Assembly (NCBI RefSeq): GCF_023734135.1
Contig: NZ_AP025730.1
Location: 620,001 to 684,000 of the forward strand
Reading direction: 5' to 3'
DNA: 64,000 nt
Origin: Sphaerotilus microaerophilus
GTDB lineage: Bacteria > Pseudomonadota > Gammaproteobacteria > Burkholderiales > Burkholderiaceae_C
The notes under the pieces were generated by a model. The model was not told where the DNA came from and made no database searches. It saw only the letters and a list, made by a program, of their open reading frames with translations. Positions 36,900-45,124 of the stretch are shown piece after piece. Position numbers and translations under genes: made by a program. How positions within the stretch are numbered: position 1 is the first letter of the stretch; each line of letters starts with the position of its first letter.

Positions 36900-38819
36900 A
36901 TGGCTGCACCGTTCGACCGCCCTCGCCCCGATCCCGCCGGGCCAGATCGCCCGGGCGGGCGCCCGCCCTGGCCGATCAACCCCTGGGGCTTGGTGTTCGC
37001 GCTGATCCTGGTGTTCACGCTGCGCGACCTGTGGGTCACCGCCACCGAGGTGCAGCCCATTCCCTACAGCGAGTTCCACCAGCAGCTCAAGGACGGCAAG
37101 CTGGAGGCCATCCGCATCGGCAGCCGCACCATCGAGGGCGAGCTGAAGAACCCCACCGCCGACGGGCGCAAACGCATCGTCACCACCCGGGTCGACCCGG
37201 CGCTGGTGCGCGAACTGGAGCCCTTCGTCGAGGCGCACGCGGTGCGCTACGAGGGCGTGCTGGAGAACACGCTGCTGCGCGACCTGCTCTCCTGGGTCGT
37301 ACCAGCGCTGGTGATCTTCGGCCTGTGGTCGCTGGTGGCCAAGCGCATGGCGGCCCAGGGTGGCGGCTTGGGTGGCCTGGGCGGGATGCTCTCGGTGGGC
37401 AAGAGCCGGGCGCGGGTGCACAGCGAAACCGACATCACCGTGCGCTTCGACGACGTGGCCGGCGTCGACGAGGCCAAGGCCGAGTTGCGCGAGTCGGTCG
37501 AGTTCCTGAAAAACCCCGCCGCCTACGGCCGCCTGGGTGCGCGCATGCCCAAGGGCGTGCTGCTGGTCGGCCCGCCGGGCACCGGCAAGACGCTGCTGGC
37601 GCGCGCGATGGCCGGTGAGGCGGGGGTGCCCTTCTTCTCCATCACCGGCAGCGAGTTCGTCGAGATGTTCGTCGGCGTCGGTGCGGCGCGGGTGCGTGAC
37701 CTGTTCGAGCAGGCCCGCGCTGCGGCGCCCTGCATCATCTTCATCGACGAGCTGGACGCGCTGGGCCGCGCGCGTGGCATCGGGCCGCTGAGCGGCGGGC
37801 ACGACGAGAAGGAGCAGACCCTCAACCAGTTGCTGGCCGAGATGGACGGTTTCGACGCCAGCCAGGGGGTGGTGATCCTGGCCGCCACCAACCGGCCCGA
37901 GGTGCTGGATGCCGCACTGCTGCGCGCCGGCCGCTTCGACCGCCAGGTGCTGGTGGACCGGCCCGACCGCCGCGGGCGCGCCGAGATCCTGCGCGTGCAC
38001 TTCCAGAAGGTCACGCTGTCGCCGGTGGTGGACGCCGACGCAGTGGCCGCGCTGACGCCGGGTTTTGCCGGCGCCGACCTGGCCAACCTCGTCAACGAGG
38101 CCGCGCTGCTGGCCACCCGGCGCGGCGCGGCGGCGGTGGAATCGCGGGACTTCACCGCCGCGGTGGAGCGCATCGTCGCCGGGCTCGAAAAGCGCCAGCG
38201 CGTGATGAGCGCCACCGAGCGCCGCACCGTGGCCGTGCACGAGAGCGGCCACGCCCTGGTGGCCATGCTGCAGCCCGGCAGCGACCCGGTGCACAAGATC
38301 TCCATCATCCCGCGCGGCATCGGTGCGCTGGGCTACACGATGCAGCGCCCCACCGAGGACCGCTACCTTGCCACCCGCAGCGAGCTGCAGCAGCGCATGG
38401 CGGTGCTGCTGGGCGGGCGCGCGGCCGAGCAGCTGGTGATCGGCGAGATCTCCACCGGCGCGGCCGATGACCTGGCCCGCGTCACCGACATCGCCCGTGA
38501 CATGGTGACGCGCTACGGCATGGCCGAGGCGCTGGGCCAGGTGGTGTTCGCCGGCCAGCAAGCGCGCTTCCTGCCCGGTAACGGCGATGGCAGCAACGGC
38601 TTGCTGCCCGCCGAGCGGCCCTTCTCGGATGCGACGGCCGACGCCATCGACCACGCCGTGCGCAGCCTGGTCGACGCCGCCTACGCCCACGCCAGCGAGC
38701 TGCTGGCCAGCCGGCGCGAGCTGCTCGACGAGATGGCCGGCCGCCTGCTCGACCATGAGACGCTGGACGAGGCGGAACTCGCTGCCATCGCGGCGCGGTT
38801 GCGCGGCGCAACGGTGTAA
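36900..38819 (+). CDS. ftsH: ATP-dependent zinc metalloprotease FtsH (paralogue)
   Basis: A 639-residue membrane-anchored AAA+ protease. Two transmembrane segments flank a short periplasmic domain ([19 protein letters not shown] and [20 protein letters not shown]). The AAA domain has Walker A (GPPGTGKT), Walker B ([16 protein letters not shown]) and the SRH region ([21 protein letters not shown]). The zinc site is [13 protein letters not shown] (HExxH, H447). The first 20 residues are Pro/Arg-rich, unlike the main bacterial FtsH, and it is not next to rlmE/folP, so this is probably an extra FtsH. It probably degrades misfolded membrane proteins. Confidence 0.93.
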   Translation: MAAPFDRPRPDPAGPDRPGGRPPWPINPWGLVFALILVFTLRDLWVTATEVQPIPYSEFHQQLKDGKLEAIRIGSRTIEGELKNPTADGRKRIVTTRVDPALVRELEPFVEAHAVRYEGVLENTLLRDLLSWVVPALVIFGLWSLVAKRMAAQGGGLGGLGGMLSVGKSRARVHSETDITVRFDDVAGVDEAKAELRESVEFLKNPAAYGRLGARMPKGVLLVGPPGTGKTLLARAMAGEAGVPFFSITGSEFVEMFVGVGAARVRDLFEQARAAAPCIIFIDELDALGRARGIGPLSGGHDEKEQTLNQLLAEMDGFDASQGVVILAATNRPEVLDAALLRAGRFDRQVLVDRPDRRGRAEILRVHFQKVTLSPVVDADAVAALTPGFAGADLANLVNEAALLATRRGAAAVESRDFTAAVERIVAGLEKRQRVMSATERRTVAVHESGHALVAMLQPGSDPVHKISIIPRGIGALGYTMQRPTEDRYLATRSELQQRMAVLLGGRAAEQLVIGEISTGAADDLARVTDIARDMVTRYGMAEALGQVVFAGQQARFLPGNGDGSNGLLPAERPFSDATADAIDHAVRSLVDAAYAHASELLASRRELLDEMAGRLLDHETLDEAELAAIAARLRGATV

Positions 38820-38834
38820 CGAACCTGGCCGCCG

Positions 38835-39143
38835 TTACGGACAGGTGCCGCTGGTCAGCGACACGCTGCGGTACTCCGAGTCAATGCAGCAGGAGCTGGC
38901 ACAGTACAGCCCACCCTTCGTCAGGTTCGAGCAAACCTGTTGCGCGGATATCGTGTAGTCATCTACGTTGAACGACCGGCACCCGGACGTCCATGCGCCG
39001 TAGTCATAGCGGTTGCAGGTTTGGCTCGTCCGTTTTTGGTATGTACATGCATAGACGCTGGAATCAGAATCGCCACCGCCACAGGCTACCAGGGAGACGG
39101 AAACGAAGATCCAGCAGAGTATTTGCTTGAAGTCGGCGTTCAT
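38835..39143 (-). CDS. Small Cys-rich lipoprotein, unknown function
   Basis: A 102-residue lipoprotein starting at the ATG complementing 39141-39143: ADFKQILCWIFVSVSLVACG has a hydrophobic signal and a lipobox ending at Cys. The mature protein contains about nine cysteines (motifs like YACTYQKRTSQTCNRYDYG, QQVCSNL, YCASSCC), so disulfides in the periplasm are likely. No family was recognised. It runs in the same direction as the downstream end of the outer-membrane protein gene, 81 bases away, and converges with ftsH. Confidence 0.7.
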   Translation of the reverse strand: MNADFKQILCWIFVSVSLVACGGGDSDSSVYACTYQKRTSQTCNRYDYGAWTSGCRSFNVDDYTISAQQVCSNLTKGGLYCASSCCIDSEYRSVSLTSGTCP

Positions 39144-39224
39144 GATGCACCTGAAATTGGGGGCGAGGTACCGTGGCACCTGGGAGGGCTGACTCAAGTC
39201 GCCCTTGCCGACGGGCCAGCTGTG

Positions 39225-39833
39225 TCAGAACATGAAATTGAGCCCAACCGACACAGCGGAATAGAACCCCAGCGAGCTTTCCTGATCGCAGGCCCGGCCG
39301 CGGAAGCCGCTGGGTTCCGTATAGGTGCAACTGCTGGATCCACCGGCCCACTGGCCGATGTTCAGTCCGGGCGTGATCGAGAAATTGTTACCCAAGCGGA
39401 ACCGGTAACCCGCTTCGGCGCCCCATTGGATGTTCTTGGAGTTGCCTTTGCCGGCATACGGATATTCGTTGTAGGTCCAGTCGACATCGAATCGGCTGAG
39501 TGCACCACCCACGTACATGCCCTCCAGCTTCCGATTGAAGTAGTAGCGGAAACCGGCACCGAAGGCCTTGCCGTCGCCTTCCTCGACATAGTTGCCCTCA
39601 TCCCACTTGTAGCTGAGCGACGAGCCACGCGCAAAGATCGACCATCCGGGGGAAACCATGTGCTCATATTCCAGCATCGTCACGGTTCCTTTCTTCAGGT
39701 CGCCAATCGGCGGCGTGGCGGCGATCGCGAGGTTGAGCGAGTTGTTCTGTGCCATGGCACCCGCGGATGCAATCAGTCCGCTGATCAACAGGAAACCTGC
39801 GCGGGTGAGATGGGGTCTTTGGAACCTGTTCAT
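39225..39833 (-). CDS. Outer-membrane beta-barrel protein
   Basis: A 202-residue protein with a signal peptide (RAGFLLISGLIASAGAMAQ) and alternating amphipathic strands ending in a terminal Phe (AVSVGLNFMF), the C-terminal signature for outer-membrane insertion. Typical strands are GAGFRYYFNRKLEGMYVGGA and WGAEAGYRFRLGNNFSITPG. An eight-stranded OmpA/OmpW-like barrel is plausible. Its promoter carries the dyad shared with the lipoprotein gene at 41288. The substrate or role is unknown. Confidence 0.82.
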   Translation of the reverse strand: MNRFQRPHLTRAGFLLISGLIASAGAMAQNNSLNLAIAATPPIGDLKKGTVTMLEYEHMVSPGWSIFARGSSLSYKWDEGNYVEEGDGKAFGAGFRYYFNRKLEGMYVGGALSRFDVDWTYNEYPYAGKGNSKNIQWGAEAGYRFRLGNNFSITPGLNIGQWAGGSSSCTYTEPSGFRGRACDQESSLGFYSAVSVGLNFMF

Positions 39834-39944
39834 GAAACCTCCGATGACGATGGGTTGGGAAAACCGTGTCGGGCCATCTCGATCCCATCCCGGTCCGGAA
39901 CCGGTTTCCGATCCTGATGATCAGCAATGGCCGTCATTGGATTC

Positions 39945-39992
39945 ATCGTAGAAAGAGGTCCGCGGCGAGGATGCCCTCCCGTTGGAGGGCAT
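39945..39992 (-). promoter_or_regulatory. Promoter of the outer-membrane protein gene with a 9-bp dyad
   Basis: On the minus strand a perfect inverted repeat (ATGCCCTCC, 4 bases, GGAGGGCAT; 39971-39992) sits 21 bases upstream of the -10-like TACGAT (39945-39950), with no good -35 box. The same dyad and the same 21-base spacing (measured from the inner 8-bp dyad) to TATGAT occur upstream of the gene at 41288. A shared activator site is the simplest reading; the LuxR-type gene between them is the obvious candidate. Confidence 0.7.
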
Positions 39993-40142
39993 TACGTCTT
40001 GTTGCAATCCAGGGCATGCGGTTTCTGGTGGGCTACAGGGTCTTGACCCTGATCAACGCTGGCGCGGTGCCGCTGGAGTGTTGACGAACCTCGCTTGCCG
40101 AGAGCTTGCCCTTGATGTCATCCTGAACCCAGGAGGGTTCGC

Positions 40143-41282
40143 GTGAAGCAGAAGGATCGGGCGGCAGATTCCGCGCTGGCCTATGTGCGTCTGTTATGCA
40201 GTACCGGAGTGAAGTCCACGCTCGTGGTTCCGGATCTGTTGCGCACCTTGCACGATGTCGTGCCGGCGACGGGTTATGTCTTCACCTGGATGGATATGGC
40301 GGGTGGACTGGCGGCGATGTACTGCGAACCGCCCCTGGATACCCCGGTTCCTGAATTCCTGAAGGACCCCGCCTACCTGCTGGCACAGGCCGGCTATCGC
40401 AACGATCACCTGCAGGGCCAGAGTCGCAACGGGCAAGTGGCCGAAATCAGTGCGAGTCCCGAGTTCAAGTCAAGCGAGTTCTTCGAGGTGATGTGCCGTC
40501 CCGCCGGGGTCGAGCACGGCTGGGACGGTTTCGTCCGGATGGACGGGCGGGTCTGCGCGGTGTTGGCCCTTTGGCGCGACGCGCACATGGCACGAGTGGA
40601 TGCAGAGGAAGAGTATCAACTGCGCTGCGTCTTCCCGCACCTGGCGCACCTGCTGGCTGTCGAGAAGGACGCGTCGGACGAGGGTGCGGGGGATCGGTTC
40701 CTGCCCAGCGGGGAACATGGCCTTGCCGTGGTGGATGGGACCGGGAGGATCATTCACGCTTCTCCGGAGGCGCAGCGGATGTTGTGGTATCTGGCTCACC
40801 CGGCGTTTCGGGGCCACGGCTCGCCGGTGGGCGATGGCGTGCCTGCGAACGAGGCGATCGAAGAAGTTTGCCGTCGGTTGTGCGCGCTGTTGAGGAACCA
40901 GCCGACCCCGGCACCCGGATTGCATCTGCGCAATCAATGGGGCGCCTTCTCGATACGCGGTTTCATTCTAAGTGGTCACCCGCAGGCGTGGGGCGATTCG
41001 GGTGCCACCCTGTTCGGCCTGCAGGTCAGCCGATGCGTGCCGCCCGAAGTGGCCGCGGTGCGACGGATGATGGGGTTGCCCTTGTCGCACAAGCAGCGGG
41101 AACTGTGCTTGCAATTGGTACGGGGACTTAAACCCGCCCAGATCGAGGCGGTATTGGGGATCAAACCGACGACGCAGAAAGACTATCTGCTGCGCATCTA
41201 CAACAAGCTCCAGATTGCCTCGCGGGAGGAATTGTTCGACCGATTGCTGCAGACCGAACCCGCGCATCGGGTAGAGGTCTGA
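40143..41282 (+). CDS. LuxR-type transcriptional regulator
   Basis: A 379-residue regulator. The C-terminal HTH is clear: LSHKQRELCLQLVRGLKPAQ then IEAVLGIKPTTQKDYLLRIYNKLQIASREE (about residues 315-362), close to the LuxR/FixJ family. The N-terminal 300 residues contain no phospho-acceptor domain and look like PAS/GAF-type sensor regions (GYVFTWMDMAGG, GLAVVDGTGRIIHASPEAQR). The signal is unknown. It is transcribed away from the outer-membrane gene and converges with the lipoprotein gene (5 bases apart), both of which carry a common promoter dyad. Confidence 0.85.
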   Translation: MKQKDRAADSALAYVRLLCSTGVKSTLVVPDLLRTLHDVVPATGYVFTWMDMAGGLAAMYCEPPLDTPVPEFLKDPAYLLAQAGYRNDHLQGQSRNGQVAEISASPEFKSSEFFEVMCRPAGVEHGWDGFVRMDGRVCAVLALWRDAHMARVDAEEEYQLRCVFPHLAHLLAVEKDASDEGAGDRFLPSGEHGLAVVDGTGRIIHASPEAQRMLWYLAHPAFRGHGSPVGDGVPANEAIEEVCRRLCALLRNQPTPAPGLHLRNQWGAFSIRGFILSGHPQAWGDSGATLFGLQVSRCVPPEVAAVRRMMGLPLSHKQRELCLQLVRGLKPAQIEAVLGIKPTTQKDYLLRIYNKLQIASREELFDRLLQTEPAHRVEV

Positions 41283-41287
41283 GTCGG

Positions 41288-41605
41288 CTATTTTCGGGCG
41301 AAATAGGCCCGGTCCACGACTTTCCCCTTCGCGTCGAAATCAATGACGAGGGAATGGGTCTCCGACTTGAGACCGCCAAAGGAAGCCTGCGCATGGACGT
41401 ATGTCCATCGTGACACGGCACCGATCGGGCTGCCGGAGATCAACTCCATCTGGTAAGGCTCCCCGAACCATGCCCGAATCTGTGTCTGATCATGAATACC
41501 CACCTGGATGTCCTGGGCGCGTGTGGGATCGAATGGCCGGCCTGCGCTGGCGCAGGCGACCAGCAGGGCCACCAGCGTCATGGCGCCGATATTCTTGAGG
41601 TTCAT
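41288..41605 (-). CDS. Lipoprotein, BamE/SmpA-like
   Basis: A 105-residue lipoprotein starting at the ATG complementing 41603-41605: KNIGAMTLVALLVACASAGR has a lipobox Cys. The mature part shows a SmpA/OmlA-type pattern (a short helix followed by GEPYQMELISGSPIGAVSRWTYV and a final SLVIDFDAKGKVVDRAYF strand). BamE itself helps outer-membrane protein assembly; this shorter relative is probably a different envelope protein. The promoter dyad at 41724 suggests co-regulation with the outer-membrane protein at 39225. Confidence 0.8.
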   Translation of the reverse strand: MNLKNIGAMTLVALLVACASAGRPFDPTRAQDIQVGIHDQTQIRAWFGEPYQMELISGSPIGAVSRWTYVHAQASFGGLKSETHSLVIDFDAKGKVVDRAYFARK

Positions 41606-41696
41606 TCCTGTTTCCTCCCTGGTTGATGGCGTGAGAGTGATCGGGCGGGGCGGGGAGGGGGCGAACCCCCCGGGATTCCGTTTCGTCCTGGAAATC

Positions 41697-41743
41697 ATCA
41701 TAGGAACGGGGGACCGAAACCGGTGCCCTCCTGCGGGAGGGCA
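41697..41743 (-). promoter_or_regulatory. Promoter of the BamE-like gene with the shared dyad
   Basis: On the minus strand TGCCCTCC, 4 bases, GGAGGGCA (41724-41743) is followed 21 bases later by TATGAT (41697-41702). Upstream of the dyad both promoters also share AACAA-x-A-x-G-x-AAT. A second, unrelated inverted repeat (TTGGCGT GT ACGCCAA, 41760-41775) lies just beyond. The rest of 41776-42030 shows nothing recognised apart from the region upstream of the next gene. Confidence 0.7.
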
Positions 41744-42030
41744 TTGCATATTGTTTCAGTTGGCGTGTACGCCAAAGCGTGGCCTGTGGAACAAGACCCC
41801 CGCGGGGCCCGGGTGGCCGTCCCGGCGCGGCAGGTTCGTGGGGCAGTGCGTGAACCTGGGGCAAGAACCGCAAGCCCGGTGTAACGGCCCGGGGCAGGAT
41901 GGCCTCAACTGTGTCGGGTCGTTTCTTGTGCGCTGCAGCAGGACTTCAGAATCGGCGCCCCGCGGTGGGTCCGGGGCGCGCCGATGAGGCGGGCTCCCGG
42001 CCTGGGGCCGCTTTGAACAGGAGTACTGCC

Positions 42031-42816
42031 ATGCGAATCCATCCACGAACTGATCTGTTGGCCACGGCGGCTGGCGTGACCACCGATGCGGTGGCCAGTG
42101 GCGCCAGCAGCAATGGCACGGGCGCGGCCCAGGGCGCTGTCACCGGCACCGCCAGGCGCCCGCGGGAGCCGCGCGCGTTGGCACTCATCCTGGCCACCAG
42201 CGCGCTGGCCTGGGGCCTGGCGGGCTGCGCCGACATGAGCGAGCGCCAGAAGGGCACGGCGGCCGGGGCGGCGATCGGCGCGGCCGGTGGCGCGGTGATC
42301 GGCAAGGCGACCGGCGGCAAGGCCGGCACCGGCGCGGTGGTCGGTGGGGTCGTCGGCGCGGTGGCCGGCAACCTCTGGTCCAAGCGGATGGAGGACAAGC
42401 AGCGCGCGATGGAGCAGGCCACGCGCGGCACGGGTGTCGACGTCGTGCGCACCGCGGACAACCAACTCAAGCTGAACATCCCGGCGGACCTGGGCTTTGA
42501 CGTGGGCCGCGCCGAAGTGAAGCCGGCGTTTGCGACGCTGCTGGACAAGTTCGCCCACGGGCTGGACGCCGGCATGCAGGTGCAGGTGGTTGGCCACACC
42601 GACAACAGCGGCAGCGATGCGCTGAACAATGCGCTCAGCCGCGAGCGGGCCGAGAGCGTGCGCGATCAGCTCGTCGCCAAGGGGGTCGCGGTGGGGCGCA
42701 TCGCCATCGAGGGCCGCGGTGAGCGCCAGCCGGTGGCGGACAACGCCACGCCGGAGGGCCGGGCGCACAACCGGCGGGTGGAGGTCTTTCTGCGTGAACC
42801 GCAGCCCGCGTCGTGA
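42031..42816 (+). CDS. OmpA-family peptidoglycan-binding lipoprotein with glycine zipper
   Basis: A 261-residue protein with a lipobox about 65 residues from the start (LALILATSALAWGLAGC), an unusually late position. After it comes a glycine-zipper segment (GTAAGAAIGAAGGAVIGKA, GGVVGAVAG), then the OmpA C-terminal domain (VVGHTDNSGSDALNNALSRE, GRGERQPVADNATPEGRAHN). It should tether the outer membrane to peptidoglycan. The ATG at 42031 has a CAGGAG site, but a later, unseen start would make the signal peptide normal. Confidence 0.88.
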   Translation: MRIHPRTDLLATAAGVTTDAVASGASSNGTGAAQGAVTGTARRPREPRALALILATSALAWGLAGCADMSERQKGTAAGAAIGAAGGAVIGKATGGKAGTGAVVGGVVGAVAGNLWSKRMEDKQRAMEQATRGTGVDVVRTADNQLKLNIPADLGFDVGRAEVKPAFATLLDKFAHGLDAGMQVQVVGHTDNSGSDALNNALSRERAESVRDQLVAKGVAVGRIAIEGRGERQPVADNATPEGRAHNRRVEVFLREPQPAS

Positions 42817-42841
42817 GCGCAGGCTGAGCGGAGCGGTCTGC

Positions 42842-43177
42842 TCAGCCGGGCAGGGTGGCCGGGGCCGACCACTTGTCGCTGTCCCAGCCCAGCAGCTCGG
42901 CGAGCCGGCCGATCAGCCAGGGCAGTTCGGCTTCGCGCAGGCCGGCGGCCGGGTTCGCCAGGGTGGCGTGGATGCGATCCAGCACCTCGTCTTCGGCAAT
43001 GCCGAGATCGAAGTGGATCTGCTGCGCCGTGGCCATCAGCTGCTGGGCGAGGTCCTCGCAGAGCTCGGCGCGCTCGGCCAGTTCCTCGCGGGCGATGGTG
43101 AGCCGGCCGCGCCGGTCGGTGTAGAGGGCGCGGAAGGCGTCGGGGATCAGGATCTGGGAGCTGGAGTCATCGGCCAT
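42842..43177 (-). CDS. Hypothetical protein, helical
   Basis: A 111-residue soluble protein with no recognised family. It starts at the ATG complementing 43175-43177 (six codons after an upstream alternative), and reads as two helical stretches (IAREELAERAELCEDLAQQL and AAGLREAELPWLIGRLAELL). It lies just downstream of the chemoreceptor gene on the same strand, 28 bases away, so the two may be co-transcribed and it might serve in chemotaxis; that is inference from position only. Confidence 0.65.
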   Translation of the reverse strand: MADDSSSQILIPDAFRALYTDRRGRLTIAREELAERAELCEDLAQQLMATAQQIHFDLGIAEDEVLDRIHATLANPAAGLREAELPWLIGRLAELLGWDSDKWSAPATLPG

Positions 43178-43205
43178 GGCGCAAGTGTCGCCCAAGGCCC
43201 CAGCG

Positions 43206-44918
43206 TCAGAAGGTTTCCCAGTCGTCGCCGGGCGCCGTGGCAGGCACCGCGGCCGCCGCGGTCGGGGCTGGAGTGGCGGTGCGGGGAGGCGTCACCGCTG
43301 CGGCCGGCGCCTTGGCGGGCCGTGCCGCTGCCAACGTGGCCGCAGCAGCGGGCACCCGCGGGGCCACGGGGCTGCTGCTGGCATCCTGGCCGATTTCGAA
43401 CTTCAGCACCAGGTCGTTCAGGCGCTGGGCCTGCTCGCGCATCGAGTCGGCGGCCGCCGCGCTTTCCTCGACCAGCGCCGCGTTCTGCTGGGTCATCTCG
43501 TCCAGGCGGGTGACGGACTGGTTGACCTGGCGGATGCCGTCGTTCTGCTCGCGTGCGGAGGCGCTGATCTCGCCGATGATGTCGGTGACGCGGCGCACGG
43601 AGGCCACCAGGTCGGTCATCGTCACGCCGGCGTCCTGCACCAGCTTGGAACCCTGCTCGACGGTGTCCATCGAGGCACCGATGAGCGACTTGATCTCGCG
43701 TGCCGCGCCGGCCGAGCGCTGCGCCAGGGCGCGCACCTCGCCGGCCACCACGGCAAAGCCGCGGCCCTGCTCGCCGGCCCGTGCGGCTTCCACGGCGGCG
43801 TTGAGCGCCAGGATGTTGGTCTGGAAGGCGATGCCGTCGATCACGCCGATGATGTCGCCGATCTTGCGGCTGGAGGCGGCGATCTCGTCCATGTTGGTGA
43901 CCACCTGGCTGACCACCTCGCCACCGCGGGTGGCGGTGTCGGCCGCGGAGGAGGCGAGCTGGTTGGCCTGGGCGGCGGCGTCGGCGCTTTGCTGCACCGT
44001 GACGGTGAGCTGCGACATCGAGCCGGCGGTGGCCTGCAGGCTGCTGGCAGTCTGCTCGGTGCGGTTGGACAGGTCGGCGTTGCCGGTGGCGATCTCGGCG
44101 CTGGCGATCTGCATGCTCGCTGCGCCGGAGCGCACCTCGCCGACGAGCTGGCGCAGCGCACCGGTCATGCGGTCGAGGCCACGCATCAGGTCGCCGATCT
44201 CGTCGCCACGCGAGGTGTCGACCTGGCCGGTCAGGTCGCCACCGGCGATGCGGTCGATGGCGTCGCGCGCGGCCATCAGCGGCAGCACGATGGCGCGGGC
44301 ACTCAAGGCGGCCATGATCAGGAGGACGCATGCCAGGACGAGCATCACCGCGACCACGCCATAGACGGTCAGCATGCGCTGGGCCGCTGCCGCCCCGGCC
44401 TGCTCCTCGGCCTGCTGGTGCTCCAGGGCAACGAAGGTGCGCTGCGCCTCCAGGTAGCTGGCGAGCCGGCTGCGCACGGCCTGCACCTGCTCGGCGGGCA
44501 CCTCGGCTGCGTCGCCCCGCTTGCCCAGTACCTCGCGGCGCAGTTCGACGTAGGCCTTGCGGGTCTGCGCGACGCGCTCCAGGGCGGCCTTCTCCTCCGG
44601 CCGCTCGGCGCGTGCTTCGATGGCTTTCTGGATCTGGGAGATGCGTGCCGACGTGGCGTCCATCTCGGCCTTGAGCTTGTCGCCCAGCGTCGCGTCGGTA
44701 CTCTGGATCGCCGCCAATCCCCGTGCCGCGTTGGCCTCGGTCAGCCCGGCCCACTGGGTGGCGTCCTCGATCATCTGCAGCTGCTGCAGCTGGGCCGCTC
44801 GAACGGCGTTGACCTGAGACTGGGTGCGCAGACCGATGAACACGGCGGCAACCAGGATGACCGCGACCACGGCCAGGTTGGGCAGCCACAGGCGTCGGGA
44901 AATGGAGAAGGATTTCAT
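43206..44918 (-). CDS. Methyl-accepting chemotaxis protein
   Basis: A 570-residue receptor. Segment 1 is a membrane helix ([20 protein letters not shown]), then a four-helix-bundle sensor domain in the periplasm, a second helix ([20 protein letters not shown]) and HAMP. The cytoplasmic hairpin has the signalling tip [42 protein letters not shown]. The C-terminus ends in DDWETF, matching the xWETF tail that tethers CheR/CheB. It reads as a normal receptor with no recognised ligand-binding family; the ligand is unknown. No other che genes are nearby. Confidence 0.95.
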   Translation of the reverse strand: MKSFSISRRLWLPNLAVVAVILVAAVFIGLRTQSQVNAVRAAQLQQLQMIEDATQWAGLTEANAARGLAAIQSTDATLGDKLKAEMDATSARISQIQKAIEARAERPEEKAALERVAQTRKAYVELRREVLGKRGDAAEVPAEQVQAVRSRLASYLEAQRTFVALEHQQAEEQAGAAAAQRMLTVYGVVAVMLVLACVLLIMAALSARAIVLPLMAARDAIDRIAGGDLTGQVDTSRGDEIGDLMRGLDRMTGALRQLVGEVRSGAASMQIASAEIATGNADLSNRTEQTASSLQATAGSMSQLTVTVQQSADAAAQANQLASSAADTATRGGEVVSQVVTNMDEIAASSRKIGDIIGVIDGIAFQTNILALNAAVEAARAGEQGRGFAVVAGEVRALAQRSAGAAREIKSLIGASMDTVEQGSKLVQDAGVTMTDLVASVRRVTDIIGEISASAREQNDGIRQVNQSVTRLDEMTQQNAALVEESAAAADSMREQAQRLNDLVLKFEIGQDASSSPVAPRVPAAAATLAAARPAKAPAAAVTPPRTATPAPTAAAAVPATAPGDDWETF

Positions 44919-45124
44919 GGGGGCAACACTCCTGGTCCGACACGGGACCGGGCTACCGGGGGCGATGGGCGGTGGGCCTGCGGACTGCCGGGCTTGACCC
45001 GGTGACAGGCCTGGCAGCGTGGCCATCATCGGTGCGAACCGCCATGGCCGGTCGAGCGATATCGGCCGCCAAGGGCTCTCAATTCAACCGGGTGATCGGG
45101 TTCCTGGCGGGGGTGTGCCAGCGG

